Origin: Sediminibacterium sp. UBA657
Lineage (GTDB): Bacteria > Bacteroidota > Bacteroidia > Chitinophagales > Chitinophagaceae
Direction: 5' to 3'
Length of the DNA: 64,000 bases
Assembly (NCBI GenBank): GCA_002299885.1
Contig: DBOB01000002.1
Span: 5,337 to 69,336 of the forward strand
Both the position numbers and the translations under genes were made by a program. The notes under the pieces are model-generated. The model worked only from the letters and a program-made list of their open reading frames with translations, was not told the origin of the DNA and searched no databases. Of this stretch, positions 25,748-34,003 are shown piece by piece. How positions within the stretch are numbered: position 1 is the stretch's first letter; every line of letters begins with the position of its first letter.

Positions 25748-25987
25748 ATGAAAAAAGTTGCTGTTTTATTTTGTGCTTTAGTGCTAATGTTTGAAATGAC
25801 ATCTTGCGCAACAATCGTTGGTGGTAAAGTTACAACAAGTCAAAAAATTAAGCCTGGTCCTGGTGAGCCAGTAAGACAAGTAAAGGTGGGCGCTTTAATA
25901 GCTGACATCTTCTTTTTTGGTGGTGCTGGGCTAATTATTGATTTTGCAACTAATGCAATCTATAAGCCTACTGAGCCTAAGAAGTAA
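25748..25987 (+). CDS. Small lipoprotein of the CATI type lacking its central domain
   Basis: A 79-residue protein: signal peptide with lipobox MTSC (Cys at residue 20), then CATIVGGKVTTSQKI, a short linker, one hydrophobic helix (VGALIADIFFFGGAGLIID, about 49-67) and the tail FATNAIYKPTEPKK. Longer Bacteroidota lipoproteins begin with a similar CATI(F/V)xG segment and end with a similar IIDxATGAxYxL segment, with a PEGA-like domain of about 60 residues between; that domain is absent here. The frame opens at 25715, but the ATG at 25748 starts directly at the signal peptide. A strong terminator follows. Function unknown. Confidence 0.75.
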   Translation: MKKVAVLFCALVLMFEMTSCATIVGGKVTTSQKIKPGPGEPVRQVKVGALIADIFFFGGAGLIIDFATNAIYKPTEPKK

Positions 25988-26005
25988 TTGAGCTTAAAAA
26001 TCAAT

Positions 26006-26044
26006 AAAAAAACTCCGAAGTTGTAAGATTTCGGAGTTTTTTAT
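26006..26044 (+). terminator. Intrinsic terminator after the small lipoprotein gene
   Basis: AAAAACTCCGAA pairs with TTCGGAGTTTTT around a 10-base loop, with A-runs on the left and T-runs on the right, so it may work in both directions. Confidence 0.85.
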
Positions 26045-26046
26045 AT

Positions 26047-26190
26047 TTGGGATTGTCGGCTTCACTTTGTTGCGCCGACTTCCCTAAATGGCGTCCTTAC
26101 TCAAAGCTTTTCAACGAACCGCTTCGCGTTTCGTTTCCTTTTTTTACGCTCATCCGCTCAATCAAGCAAGCTTGTTTCGCGGCCTCGCAT
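26047..26190. other. GC-richer structured spacer of unknown nature
   Basis: Lies between two terminators and contains no open reading frame of note. A hand count over 26051-26190 gives about 69 of 140 G+C (49 percent), clearly above neighbouring intergenic DNA. It contains GTCGGC..GCCGAC (6-bp arms, 13-base loop), AACGAACCGC-TTC-GCGTTTCGTT (9 of 10 pairs) and the palindrome GCAAGCTTGT. It may be a dispersed intergenic repeat, a small RNA or a relic; I cannot tell which. Confidence 0.5.
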
Positions 26191-26220
26191 AAAAAAAGCC
26201 TGTCACTTTCGTGACAAGCT
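26191..26220 (-). terminator. Intrinsic terminator of tRNA-Lys
   Basis: On the minus strand, AGCTTGTCAC, a GAAA tetraloop and GTGACAGGCT (10 bp, one G-U), then seven T. It begins 4 bases past the tRNA 3' end. Confidence 0.92.
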
Positions 26221-26223
26221 TTG

Positions 26224-26296
26224 TGAACTGGCTGGGACTCGAACCCAGGGCCCATACATTAAAAGTGTATTGCTCTACCAACTGAGCTACCAATTC
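26224..26296 (-). tRNA. tRNA-Lys (anticodon TTT)
   Basis: A 73-base cloverleaf read by eye. The acceptor GAATTGG pairs with CCAGTTC (one T-G pair), the D arm is GCTC-AGTTGGTA-GAGC, the anticodon stem ATACA/TGTAT encloses CTTTTAA with anticodon TTT, and the T arm is CTGGG-TTCGAGT-CCCAG. The discriminator is A and the CCA end is not encoded. It has its own promoter and terminator and is a single-gene unit. Confidence 0.97.
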
Positions 26297-26321
26297 TAAC
26301 CCGTTTCCCTTTTGAGGAGTG

Positions 26322-26352
26322 CAAAAATAAGGATTAATCGAAACAAACCAAA
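26322..26352 (-). promoter_or_regulatory. Promoter of tRNA-Lys
   Basis: On the minus strand, TTTG (26352-26349), exactly 19 bases, then TATTTTTG (26329-26322), a full match to the Bacteroidota consensus. The box ends 25 bases before the mature tRNA. This is the cleanest promoter in the window and a useful reference for the others. Confidence 0.85.
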
Positions 26353-26414
26353 TAAAAAGGGAACTTTATTTTGCCTCTAAATTGCTCCTAAGTGGTTCAT
26401 CTTCAAATAACAAT

Positions 26415-26422
26415 TACTTTTG
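26415..26422 (+). promoter_or_regulatory. TAnnTTTG box for the SDR gene
   Basis: TACTTTTG, 15 bases before the ATG at 26438. It supports that start over the TTG at 26420, which would lie inside the box. No TTTG partner at 19-21 bases. Confidence 0.45.
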
Positions 26423-26437
26423 TACAAACGCATTTTT

Positions 26438-27244
26438 ATGTCTTTATTCAACAATCAAGTAGTGGTCATAACCGGTGGGTCGGATGGCATCGGAAAGGCT
26501 TTGGTAGAGCAGTTTCTAGCCTTGGGTGCAAGAGTTGCTACCTGCGGAAGAAGTCAGGAAAAATTACATCAATTGCAAGTGCAGCATCCTGGTGCATCTT
26601 TGTTTTTGAAAGGTGTAGATGTTAGTAAAGAACAAGAATGTGAACAATTTATTGCAGATGTCATAAGCACTTGGGGACAGATTGATGTGTTGATCAATAA
26701 TGCTGGAATTAGCATGAGGGCGTTGATTACAGAAACAAATACAGAAACATTGAAGCAAGTGATGGATATCAACTTTTGGGGCACAGTTTACACAACTAAA
26801 GCTGCTTTGCCGGCCATATTGAAGCAAAAGGGGTTGATTGTGGGGGTGTCTTCTATCGCTGGGTATCGTGGCCTTCCTGGAAGAAGCGGCTATTCTGCGT
26901 CTAAATTTGCACTAAATGGCTGGCTAGAAGCCATTAGAACTGAGTTATTGCATACTGGCACCCATGTGATGTGGGTTTGTCCTGGATTTACAAGTTCTAA
27001 TATCCGCAACGCTGCCTTGAATAAGGATGCAAAATCACAAGGGGAGTCGCCGATGGATGAAGGTGCAATGATGTCTTCTGAGGAGTGTGCTGGGCATATT
27101 ATTCACGCAATTGAAAAGCGCAAACGTACTTTGGTCCTCACTTTTACCGGTAAACGTGCCGTTTTTATGAATAAATTTTTCCCTGGATTGGCGGACAAAT
27201 TGACTTTCAATTTTTTCTTCAAAAATGGACAGCTCGTTAAATAG
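26438..27244 (+). CDS. Short-chain dehydrogenase/reductase
   Basis: A 268-residue NAD(P)-dependent oxidoreductase with a Rossmann fold. The classical SDR motifs are present: TGGSDGIG (about 13-20), NNAG (about 87-90), a catalytic Ser in GVSSIAGYRG (about 140) and YSASK (about 154-158). The C-terminal region carries a hydrophobic and basic patch. The substrate is not evident; relatives act on steroids, sphingoid bases or lipids. The ATG at 26438 is preferred over an in-frame TTG six codons upstream, because it starts directly before the first beta-strand and lies downstream of a promoter box. Confidence 0.92.
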   Translation: MSLFNNQVVVITGGSDGIGKALVEQFLALGARVATCGRSQEKLHQLQVQHPGASLFLKGVDVSKEQECEQFIADVISTWGQIDVLINNAGISMRALITETNTETLKQVMDINFWGTVYTTKAALPAILKQKGLIVGVSSIAGYRGLPGRSGYSASKFALNGWLEAIRTELLHTGTHVMWVCPGFTSSNIRNAALNKDAKSQGESPMDEGAMMSSEECAGHIIHAIEKRKRTLVLTFTGKRAVFMNKFFPGLADKLTFNFFFKNGQLVK

Positions 27245-27332
27245 GGATGCTTGATTTAAAGTATTGATACTCATTTAAAAATTAGGGCATAACCACAAAA
27301 TAAAGGACTTATTTTTTCGTTAAAGATTAAAT

Positions 27333-28154
27333 ATGCCATTAATAACTTTAACATCTGATATTGGCCAAGAGGATTTTATCATTGGTGCTGTTAAAGGGCA
27401 AATTTTGTCAACTATTCCTGGCTGTGTCATTGCAGATATCACACATTATTTATCGAGTAAAAACTACCAACAAGGGGCCTATATTTTCAATAATGCTGCA
27501 AAGTATTATCCAGCAGGCACCGTGCATATTGTAATGGTGAATGCTTTTCACTATCCAACAGATCATTTATTATTTGCCCACTACAATGGGCATTATTTTA
27601 TTACACCAGACAATGGCTTTTTAACCATGATGCTGGGTTTGAAGCCAAAAGAAATTGTTAGAATTGATTGTAAAGGCGCCGGCACTTTCATCCAAATGAC
27701 GGAGCGTGTGGTAGAGGCCATTGCGTATTTTTTTGCTTCTGGAACTTTGGAAGAAGCCGGGGAAAGAACAGATACGATTCAAGAGATCTATCCAATGCAA
27801 CCTACTTTAGGGCCAGATTGGATGGAAGGTCAAATTTTATTCATCGACCAGTTTGAGAATGTGGTGGTGAATATCCGTAAGGAGGAGTTTGATTTTCATG
27901 CCAAGGGCAGGTCCTTTAAGATTGTATTTACCCGAAATGAGACCATTGAAGTGTTGAGTCAAAATTACGGATCCGTTCCAGTGGCCGACAAGATGGCTTG
28001 GTTTAACTCGGCTGGCTATTTAGAGATTGCGGTGAGAGGGGGCAATATGGCGGGTTTGTTTGGTTTGAGTAAATACGATGAAAACCAGTCTAGTAAACAA
28101 CGTCCGAACGACAATAAGTGGTTTTTCCAGATGGTGCGTGTTTTCTTTGAATAG
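27333..28154 (+). CDS. SAM hydroxide adenosyltransferase (DUF62) family protein
   Basis: A 273-residue protein of the family that includes SAM-dependent fluorinase and chlorinase and the commoner SAM hydroxide adenosyltransferase, which splits S-adenosylmethionine into adenosine and methionine. N-terminal ITLTSDIGQEDFIIGAVKG and DITHYLSSKN, central VHIVMVNAF and PDNGFLTMM, and C-terminal ILFIDQFENVVVNI match the family; the TPDNG-type block is where substrate binds. Most family members outside actinomycetes are hydrolases, so hydrolysis is the likely reaction. I see no halogenase context. It lies 88 bases after the SDR gene on the same strand. Confidence 0.88.
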   Translation: MPLITLTSDIGQEDFIIGAVKGQILSTIPGCVIADITHYLSSKNYQQGAYIFNNAAKYYPAGTVHIVMVNAFHYPTDHLLFAHYNGHYFITPDNGFLTMMLGLKPKEIVRIDCKGAGTFIQMTERVVEAIAYFFASGTLEEAGERTDTIQEIYPMQPTLGPDWMEGQILFIDQFENVVVNIRKEEFDFHAKGRSFKIVFTRNETIEVLSQNYGSVPVADKMAWFNSAGYLEIAVRGGNMAGLFGLSKYDENQSSKQRPNDNKWFFQMVRVFFE

Positions 28155-28189
28155 TTGGTCATTTGTTTTTTCATTTGCCTTTTTCGGGG

Positions 28190-28197
28190 TATTTTTG
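28190..28197 (+). promoter_or_regulatory. TAnnTTTG promoter box for lpdA
   Basis: TATTTTTG, 30 bases before the ATG at 28228. TTTG occurs 24 bases upstream (28162-28165), longer than the usual gap. Confidence 0.5.
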
Positions 28198-28227
28198 CAC
28201 CCTAATTAACACTTAAAATAGAACTAT

Positions 28228-29637
28228 ATGGCATACGACGTAATCGTTATTGGTAGTGGTCCTGGTGGATATCCTGCTGCTATTCGTGCTTCTCAATTAG
28301 GCTTAAAAGTAGCTGTAATTGAAAAAGAAAGCTTGGGTGGAGTTTGTTTAAACTGGGGTTGTATCCCAACCAAGGCATTGATCAAGAGTGCGCAGGTGTA
28401 TGATTATGTAAAACATAGTGCAGATTATGGTATCACTACAACAGGGGTGAATCATGATTTTGGTGCAGTGGTAAAGCGCAGCCGAGGTGTGGCTGATAAG
28501 ATGAGCAAAGGTGTTCAGTTCTTAATGAAAAAGAATAAGATTGATGTGATCATGGGTTATGGTAAAGTACATGCTAAAGGCAAGGTAGAAGTTAAAGCTG
28601 CGGATGGTACAACTCAAGTGATCGACACAAAATATATTGTACTTGCAACAGGTGGTCGTTCAAGAGAATTACCAAACTTAAAGCAAGATGGTAAAAAAGT
28701 AATGGGATACAGAGAAGCGATGGTGATGGATCAACAACCAAAAAGCATGATCATAGTAGGAAGTGGTGCGATAGGTGTTGAGTTTGCTTATGTATACAAT
28801 AGCATGGGTACAAAAGTGACGATTGTTGAGTTTGCGCCAAGAATTGTACCAGTAGAAGACGAAGATATTTCTAAGGAATTAGAAAAGCAATATAAGAAGC
28901 AAGGCATTGAGATCATGACCAATGCATCGGTTGAGTCAGTGGATACCACTGGTGCTGGTGTGAAAGCATTGGTTAAAAAATCAGATGGTACAACGATGAC
29001 GATAGAGGCAGATGTGCTTCTAAGTGCTGCTGGTGTTGTAGCGAATATCGAAAATATTGGTTTAGAACAAAACGGAATCAAAGTAGATAAAGGAAGAGTA
29101 GTGGTAGATAAGTTTCAACAAACTGCTGTTCCAGGAATTTATGCGATTGGGGATTGTTCTCCAGGTCAAGCATTGGCGCACGTGGCTGCAAAAGAAGGGA
29201 TCAATGCTGCAGAGCATATTGCATACATGGAAAAGAAGCATGCACATATGCCAGAAGGAATTGACTACAACAATGTACCTGGATGTACTTACTGTATCCC
29301 TGAAATCTCTAGCGTAGGCTACACAGAAAAAGCAGCGAAAGAAGCAGGATATGAAATCAAAGTTGGTAAGTTCCCATTTGTAGCAAGCGGTAAAGCTTCT
29401 GCTGCGGGTGCTACCGAAGGTTTTGTGAAAGTGATTTTTGATGCAAAATATGGCGAATTTTTAGGATGTCATATGATTGGTATGAATGTAACAGAAATGA
29501 TTGCTGAGGCTGTAGTTGCTCGTAAATTAGAAACTACTGCGCATGAAATTTTAAATGCAATTCATCCACACCCAACAATGAGTGAAGGCTTGAAGGAAGC
29601 AACTGCTGCAGCATACGGCGAAGCAATTGATATCTAA
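28228..29637 (+). CDS. lpdA: Dihydrolipoyl dehydrogenase (E3)
   Basis: A 469-residue FAD-dependent disulfide oxidoreductase, the E3 subunit that reoxidises lipoamide in pyruvate, 2-oxoglutarate and branched-chain dehydrogenases and the glycine cleavage system. It shows the FAD motif GSGPGGYPAA, the redox-active pair in GGVCLNWGCIPTKAL, the NAD motif GSGAIGVEFAYVY, the second FAD motif YAIGDC and the catalytic HPHPTMSE of the C-terminal interface domain. The length is normal. It is monocistronic here, with a promoter box upstream and a long hairpin downstream; no E1 or E2 genes are nearby. Confidence 0.97.
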   Translation: MAYDVIVIGSGPGGYPAAIRASQLGLKVAVIEKESLGGVCLNWGCIPTKALIKSAQVYDYVKHSADYGITTTGVNHDFGAVVKRSRGVADKMSKGVQFLMKKNKIDVIMGYGKVHAKGKVEVKAADGTTQVIDTKYIVLATGGRSRELPNLKQDGKKVMGYREAMVMDQQPKSMIIVGSGAIGVEFAYVYNSMGTKVTIVEFAPRIVPVEDEDISKELEKQYKKQGIEIMTNASVESVDTTGAGVKALVKKSDGTTMTIEADVLLSAAGVVANIENIGLEQNGIKVDKGRVVVDKFQQTAVPGIYAIGDCSPGQALAHVAAKEGINAAEHIAYMEKKHAHMPEGIDYNNVPGCTYCIPEISSVGYTEKAAKEAGYEIKVGKFPFVASGKASAAGATEGFVKVIFDAKYGEFLGCHMIGMNVTEMIAEAVVARKLETTAHEILNAIHPHPTMSEGLKEATAAAYGEAIDI

Positions 29638-29658
29638 CTAGCTTGGAATAAAATACAG

Positions 29659-29702
29659 AATGGCTCGTGCTTCAAATGATTTTGAATGCGGGCCATTTTT
29701 AA
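29659..29702 (+). terminator. Long imperfect terminator hairpin after lpdA
   Basis: AATGGCTCGTGCTTCAAA pairs with TTTGAATGCGGGCCATT through G-U pairs and one bulge, followed by a T-run. Confidence 0.8.
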
Positions 29703-29740
29703 TAAGATGCTATTAAAAGGAAGTAAGGAACAATATTATA

Positions 29741-31327
29741 ATGAAGTACGAAAAAGAAATTAACCGAAGAAAAAGCTTTGCGATCATCTCTCACCCAGAT
29801 GCTGGTAAGACGACCTTGACAGAGAAATTATTGTTATTCGGTGGTGCCATCCAAACAGCAGGTGCCGTAAAAAGCAATAAGATCAAAAAGCATGCGACAT
29901 CGGATTTTATGGAGATTGAACGTCAAAGAGGTATCTCAGTAGCAACTTCGGTGATGTCTTTTGAATACAAAGGCAATTTGATTAATTTATTGGATACACC
30001 AGGTCACAAGGACTTTGCAGAAGATACTTACAGAACCTTAACTGCAGTGGATAGTGTGATATTGGTGATTGATTCTGTGAATGGGGTAGAGCCGCAAACA
30101 AGAAGGTTGATGGAAGTTTGTAGTATGCGCGCCACACCGGTGATTGTGTTTATTAATAAGATGGATCGTGATGGTAAGAACAGATTTGATTTATTAGAAG
30201 AGATAGAAGCAGAATTAAAAATTTCTTTACATCCTATGACTTGGCCTATTAATAGCGGTAAAGAATTTAAGGGTGTATATAATTTACACGATAAAAGTTT
30301 ACGTTTATTTACAGCAAGTACAAAAGCAGATGATGAAGATGTGGTAGCGATTGGTGATTTATCTAGTGCTGTCTTACAACAAAAAGTGGGCGACCGTGAC
30401 GCCGATTTATTAAGAGAAGATGTTGAATTAATTGATGGGGTATATGGCGCATTGAATCCTGCAGATTATTTATCTGGTTCTATTGCTCCAGTATTTTTTG
30501 GCTCTGCGGTGAATAATTTTGGGGTACAAGAAATGTTGGACACTTTTATTCAGATTGCGCCAACACCTCGTGATAGAGAAACAAGTGTCAGAAAAGTGCA
30601 AGCTGGTGAAGACAAGTTCAGCGGTTTCATTTTTAAGATCCACGCCAATCTAGATCCAAAGCACCGAGATAGAATCGCTTTTATGCGTGTATGTAGTGGA
30701 AGGTTCGAGCGCAATAAATATTATACGCATGTACGTTTAGACAAGGATGTGCGTTTTACCAATCCTTATACTTTCTTGGCACGCAGCAAGGATATCGTGG
30801 AAGATGCTTATCCAGGGGATGTGGTGGGTCTTTTTGATACAGGTAATTTTAAGATAGGAGATACGCTTACCGAAGGAGAAAAGTTTTTCTTTACAGGTAT
30901 CCCAACTTTCTCGCCAGAGATTTTTAAAGAATTGGTGAACAAGGATCCAATGAAGACCAAGCAATTGGAGAAAGGTATTCAACAGTTAACAGACGAAGGT
31001 GTGGCGCAGTTGTTCACGCAGTTTGGCGGGAATAAAAAAATCATTGGTTGTGTGGGTGACTTACAATTTGAAGTTATTCAATACCGTTTGTTACAGGAGT
31101 ATGGCGCGGCTTGTGAATTCAGAACCCTGCCTTTTTATAAAGCATGTTGGTTGACCTCTACGGATAAAAATAAGTTGAATGATTTCTTACGTTACAAACA
31201 ACAAAATGCGGCCGAAGACAAAGATGGTTCACCCGTTTATTTAGCACAAAGTGAATGGTTCTTGAATACAGAGATCACCAACAATCCAGACATTACTTTT
31301 CACTTCACGAACGAAGTCAATAAATAA
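29741..31327 (+). CDS. prfC: Peptide chain release factor 3
   Basis: A 528-residue translational GTPase that removes RF1/RF2 from the ribosome after peptide release. The GTPase domain shows G1 HPDAGKTTLTEK, the RQRGISVATSVMSF switch region, G3 DTPGHKDF and G4 NKMDRDG; the elongation-factor domain 2 and the RF3-type C-terminal domain follow (QFEVIQYRLLQEYGA). The length matches E. coli RF3 (529). It lies 33 bases upstream of rimO, another ribosome-related gene, and is probably cotranscribed with it. Confidence 0.96.
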   Translation: MKYEKEINRRKSFAIISHPDAGKTTLTEKLLLFGGAIQTAGAVKSNKIKKHATSDFMEIERQRGISVATSVMSFEYKGNLINLLDTPGHKDFAEDTYRTLTAVDSVILVIDSVNGVEPQTRRLMEVCSMRATPVIVFINKMDRDGKNRFDLLEEIEAELKISLHPMTWPINSGKEFKGVYNLHDKSLRLFTASTKADDEDVVAIGDLSSAVLQQKVGDRDADLLREDVELIDGVYGALNPADYLSGSIAPVFFGSAVNNFGVQEMLDTFIQIAPTPRDRETSVRKVQAGEDKFSGFIFKIHANLDPKHRDRIAFMRVCSGRFERNKYYTHVRLDKDVRFTNPYTFLARSKDIVEDAYPGDVVGLFDTGNFKIGDTLTEGEKFFFTGIPTFSPEIFKELVNKDPMKTKQLEKGIQQLTDEGVAQLFTQFGGNKKIIGCVGDLQFEVIQYRLLQEYGAACEFRTLPFYKACWLTSTDKNKLNDFLRYKQQNAAEDKDGSPVYLAQSEWFLNTEITNNPDITFHFTNEVNK

Positions 31328-31360
31328 AAATCAACGAATTCAATTCGTCAAACATATTCT

Positions 31361-32671
31361 ATGAAGTCAAAAACTTTAAAGCAGAACAAGGTCAATATCA
31401 TCACATTAGGTTGTAGTAAAAACTTGGTGGATAGTGAAATGCTAAGTGGTCAATTGGTGGCCAATGACATTGACGTGGTGCATGAAAATAAAAAATTAGA
31501 CCATAATATTGTGGTGGTGAATACTTGTGGATTCATTGACAAGGCGAAGGAAGAAAGTGTGAATACGATTTTAGACCAAGTAGCTTTAAAAAATAAAGGC
31601 AAATTAGATAAGGTTTATGTAACAGGCTGTTTGAGCGAAAGATACAGAGGTGACCTAGCTGCAGAAATACCAGAAGTGGATGCCTGGTTTGGCACCATGG
31701 AATTGCCTTTGATGTTGAATCAATTGAATGCCGACTATAAAGCAGAATTATTGGGGGAACGATTATTGAGTACGCCACAGCATTATGCTTATTTAAAAAT
31801 TAGTGAAGGTTGTAACCGTACCTGTTCTTTTTGTGCGATTCCTTTGATGCGCGGACAACACGTAAGTAAAACCATCGAGCAATTGGTGGATGAAGCGAAA
31901 GGCTTGGTAAAGAAAGGGGTTAAAGAGTTGATGTTAATTGCCCAGGAATTAACATATTATGGATTGGATATTTATAAAGAGCGTGCCTTGCCTAAATTAT
32001 TACATGCGTTAGCAGATGTAGAAGGGGTGGAGTGGATCCGTCTACACTATGCGTATCCTTCTAAGTTCCCTTTAGACATTTTGGATGCCATGCGTGAGCG
32101 TGATAATATTTGTAACTACATTGATATTCCATTACAGCATGCTAGCAATAATATGCTAAAAGCCATGCGTCGTAATATTACGAGAGAGGAGATGACCGAA
32201 TTGATTCATGAAATCAGAAAGCGTGTACCAGGTATTGCTATACGTACCACTTTGATTGCTGGTTTCCCTGGTGAAACTTTGGAAGATATCGAAGAATTAA
32301 AGGCATTTTTACAATTGCATAAATTCGATCGTGTGGGCATCTTCACTTATAGCCACGAAGAAAATACAAGCGCACATGATTTAGTAGACGATGTGCCTGC
32401 AGCAGAAAAACAACGCCGTGCCGAGGAGATTATGGAAGTGCAACAGGAAATTAGCCTAGAGATCAATCAATCTAAGGAAGGGCAGATTTTAAAAGTATTG
32501 GTAGATAAAAAAGAAGCTGGTCGTTATTTAGGCCGCACGGAATTTGATAGTGTGGAGGTAGACAACGAAGTGGTGATCAATACCAATAAAAGATTGAAGC
32601 CAGGTGATTTTGTAATGGTGAAAATTACGAAAGCGTACGACTATGATTTAGAGGGCGATTTAGTTGACTAG
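31361..32671 (+). CDS. rimO: Ribosomal protein S12 methylthiotransferase
   Basis: A 436-residue radical-SAM enzyme that methylthiolates an Asp of ribosomal protein S12. The N-terminal MTTase domain carries the auxiliary-cluster cysteines (LGCSKNLVDSE, NTCGFID, TGCLSERY), the radical-SAM cluster motif is CNRTCSFCAIP (CxxxCxxC), and a C-terminal TRAM domain begins near residue 375. The LGCSKN form with a Ser distinguishes RimO from MiaB. The last 47 bases overlap the 3' end of the convergent hydroxylase gene. Confidence 0.96.
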   Translation: MKSKTLKQNKVNIITLGCSKNLVDSEMLSGQLVANDIDVVHENKKLDHNIVVVNTCGFIDKAKEESVNTILDQVALKNKGKLDKVYVTGCLSERYRGDLAAEIPEVDAWFGTMELPLMLNQLNADYKAELLGERLLSTPQHYAYLKISEGCNRTCSFCAIPLMRGQHVSKTIEQLVDEAKGLVKKGVKELMLIAQELTYYGLDIYKERALPKLLHALADVEGVEWIRLHYAYPSKFPLDILDAMRERDNICNYIDIPLQHASNNMLKAMRRNITREEMTELIHEIRKRVPGIAIRTTLIAGFPGETLEDIEELKAFLQLHKFDRVGIFTYSHEENTSAHDLVDDVPAAEKQRRAEEIMEVQQEISLEINQSKEGQILKVLVDKKEAGRYLGRTEFDSVEVDNEVVINTNKRLKPGDFVMVKITKAYDYDLEGDLVD

Positions 32672-33896
32672 TAAATGCAGCCACAGTTGCTGTACTAACA
32701 AAAAAGTACCCTATTAAGATATAGCTACTTGCTCCAAAATAGTTTTGTAGTCCAAACCATCCTCCGTAATAAAGGATGCCTCCAACACAAATCATATTCT
32801 TCACTACTTCATAGATTAATGCTCTTGGATTGCGGTCCATGAATTCCGTTAAAGCATACACTTGCGCAAAAATAAATAAGCCATAGTACATCATATTGGT
32901 TAGTCCTATACTAGCTACATTACCAAATAAGTAACTTACAATTAAGAGCAAACAAAATAGTTGAATCCATAAGTAAATAATCATACCCTTAGGGGCAGGT
33001 GTATCGTATTTTTCAAAATGGTAGACGTCTTCGATTTTATACACTGGATATTTTTCAATTACATCTGCTGGCCTCCAACCTAATGGCATCAACCAAACGC
33101 GTAATTTATCTTTCCAACTTTGTGTATGCCAAGCATCTTGCATTAATAACCATAGATGCATGAAGTTAATTTTGATTGGATTCCAAGTACGCACTGGTCT
33201 TGTTACACCATATACAGCAGGTATTGTAGGGCTTTCTTCTTGGAATGTGCCAAACATACGATCCCAAAAAATAAATATCTGACCATAGTTTTTATCTAAG
33301 TATTCTGGGTTGATGGCGTGGTGCACACGGTGATGTGCCGGTGTCACAATGATGTATTCTAGCCAGCCCATCTTATTGATATGTTGTGTATGGTACCAGA
33401 ACTGTGCAAATAAATGCAAAGGTGCTACCACGGCAATCACTTGTTGAGGCACACCAAATAATGCGGCAGGAATCAATAAAAATGCATAGATCCTAAAGTA
33501 TACAGAGATACTTTGTCTTAATGCACAGGCTAAATTAAATTCTTCACTACTATGATGTACAATATGATTGTTCCAGAAAAAGTTTACAGTGTGTGCTAAA
33601 CGGTGCACCCAATAACCCGCAAAATCTAAAGCCAAAAATGCAATCACATACAATAACCAGCTTGACTGTACTTGATAAATCGTAAGGTTTTCCACCATCC
33701 AGCTATAACTAATAATCGCAATGCTTAATCCTAAAACATCCTTTGTTGAATTGGTCACCCCCGAGCTTAAACTAGAGATCATGTCCATCGTTCTGACAGT
33801 ATCATTGCCCTTGCGCCAGCCGTACCATTTTTCAAATAGTACTAAAAGCAGAAATAGGGGCATAGCAATAATCAAAATCTTACCGTAGGTTTCCAT
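32625..33896 (-). CDS. Fatty acid hydroxylase / alkylglycerol-monooxygenase-like membrane protein
   Basis: A 423-residue integral-membrane di-iron enzyme. Several hydrophobic segments surround the histidine boxes HRLAH (about 98-102), NNHIVHHSSEEFN (about 109-121) and TPAHHRVHHA (about 185-194), which bind the iron pair in the fatty-acid hydroxylase/sterol desaturase superfamily. The N-terminal WYGWRKG segment, the WDRMFGTFQEE block and about 120 extra C-terminal residues with more membrane segments resemble alkylglycerol monooxygenase (TMEM195) and many Bacteroidota homologues. The substrate is probably a lipid, but it is not known. The stop lies inside the rimO coding region. The divergent bshC gene follows upstream. 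Confidence 0.88.
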   Translation of the reverse strand: METYGKILIIAMPLFLLLVLFEKWYGWRKGNDTVRTMDMISSLSSGVTNSTKDVLGLSIAIISYSWMVENLTIYQVQSSWLLYVIAFLALDFAGYWVHRLAHTVNFFWNNHIVHHSSEEFNLACALRQSISVYFRIYAFLLIPAALFGVPQQVIAVVAPLHLFAQFWYHTQHINKMGWLEYIIVTPAHHRVHHAINPEYLDKNYGQIFIFWDRMFGTFQEESPTIPAVYGVTRPVRTWNPIKINFMHLWLLMQDAWHTQSWKDKLRVWLMPLGWRPADVIEKYPVYKIEDVYHFEKYDTPAPKGMIIYLWIQLFCLLLIVSYLFGNVASIGLTNMMYYGLFIFAQVYALTEFMDRNPRALIYEVVKNMICVGGILYYGGWFGLQNYFGASSYILIGYFFVSTATVAAFTSQLNRPLNHSRTLS

Positions 33897-34003
33897 AGGG
33901 GCTTGTTTTAGCGTGCAATCTTTTGCCCTATAAAAGTATTATTTTTCTTTCAATATCGAATAAAATGCCTTTATCAATGCAATTTTCCCGAAATTTGCCC
34001 ACG

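Noticed and set aside
26392..26625. Plus-strand frame of 77 codons overlapping the SDR start
   Set aside because: It overlaps the clear Rossmann-fold start in another frame and has no recognisable motif.
27333..28154. A SAM-dependent halogenase (fluorinase/chlorinase)
   Set aside because: Most family members are hydroxide adenosyltransferases, and there is no natural-product cluster around it.
31334..31348. Inverted repeat ACGAATT-C-AATTCGT between prfC and rimO
   Set aside because: A one-base centre cannot form a normal hairpin loop, there is no T-run, and short AT palindromes are common here.
33923..34003. N-terminal extension of BshC from 33923
   Set aside because: The extra 27 residues have no counterpart in Bacillus BshC and lie in the promoter region shared with the divergent gene; several ATGs remain possible.
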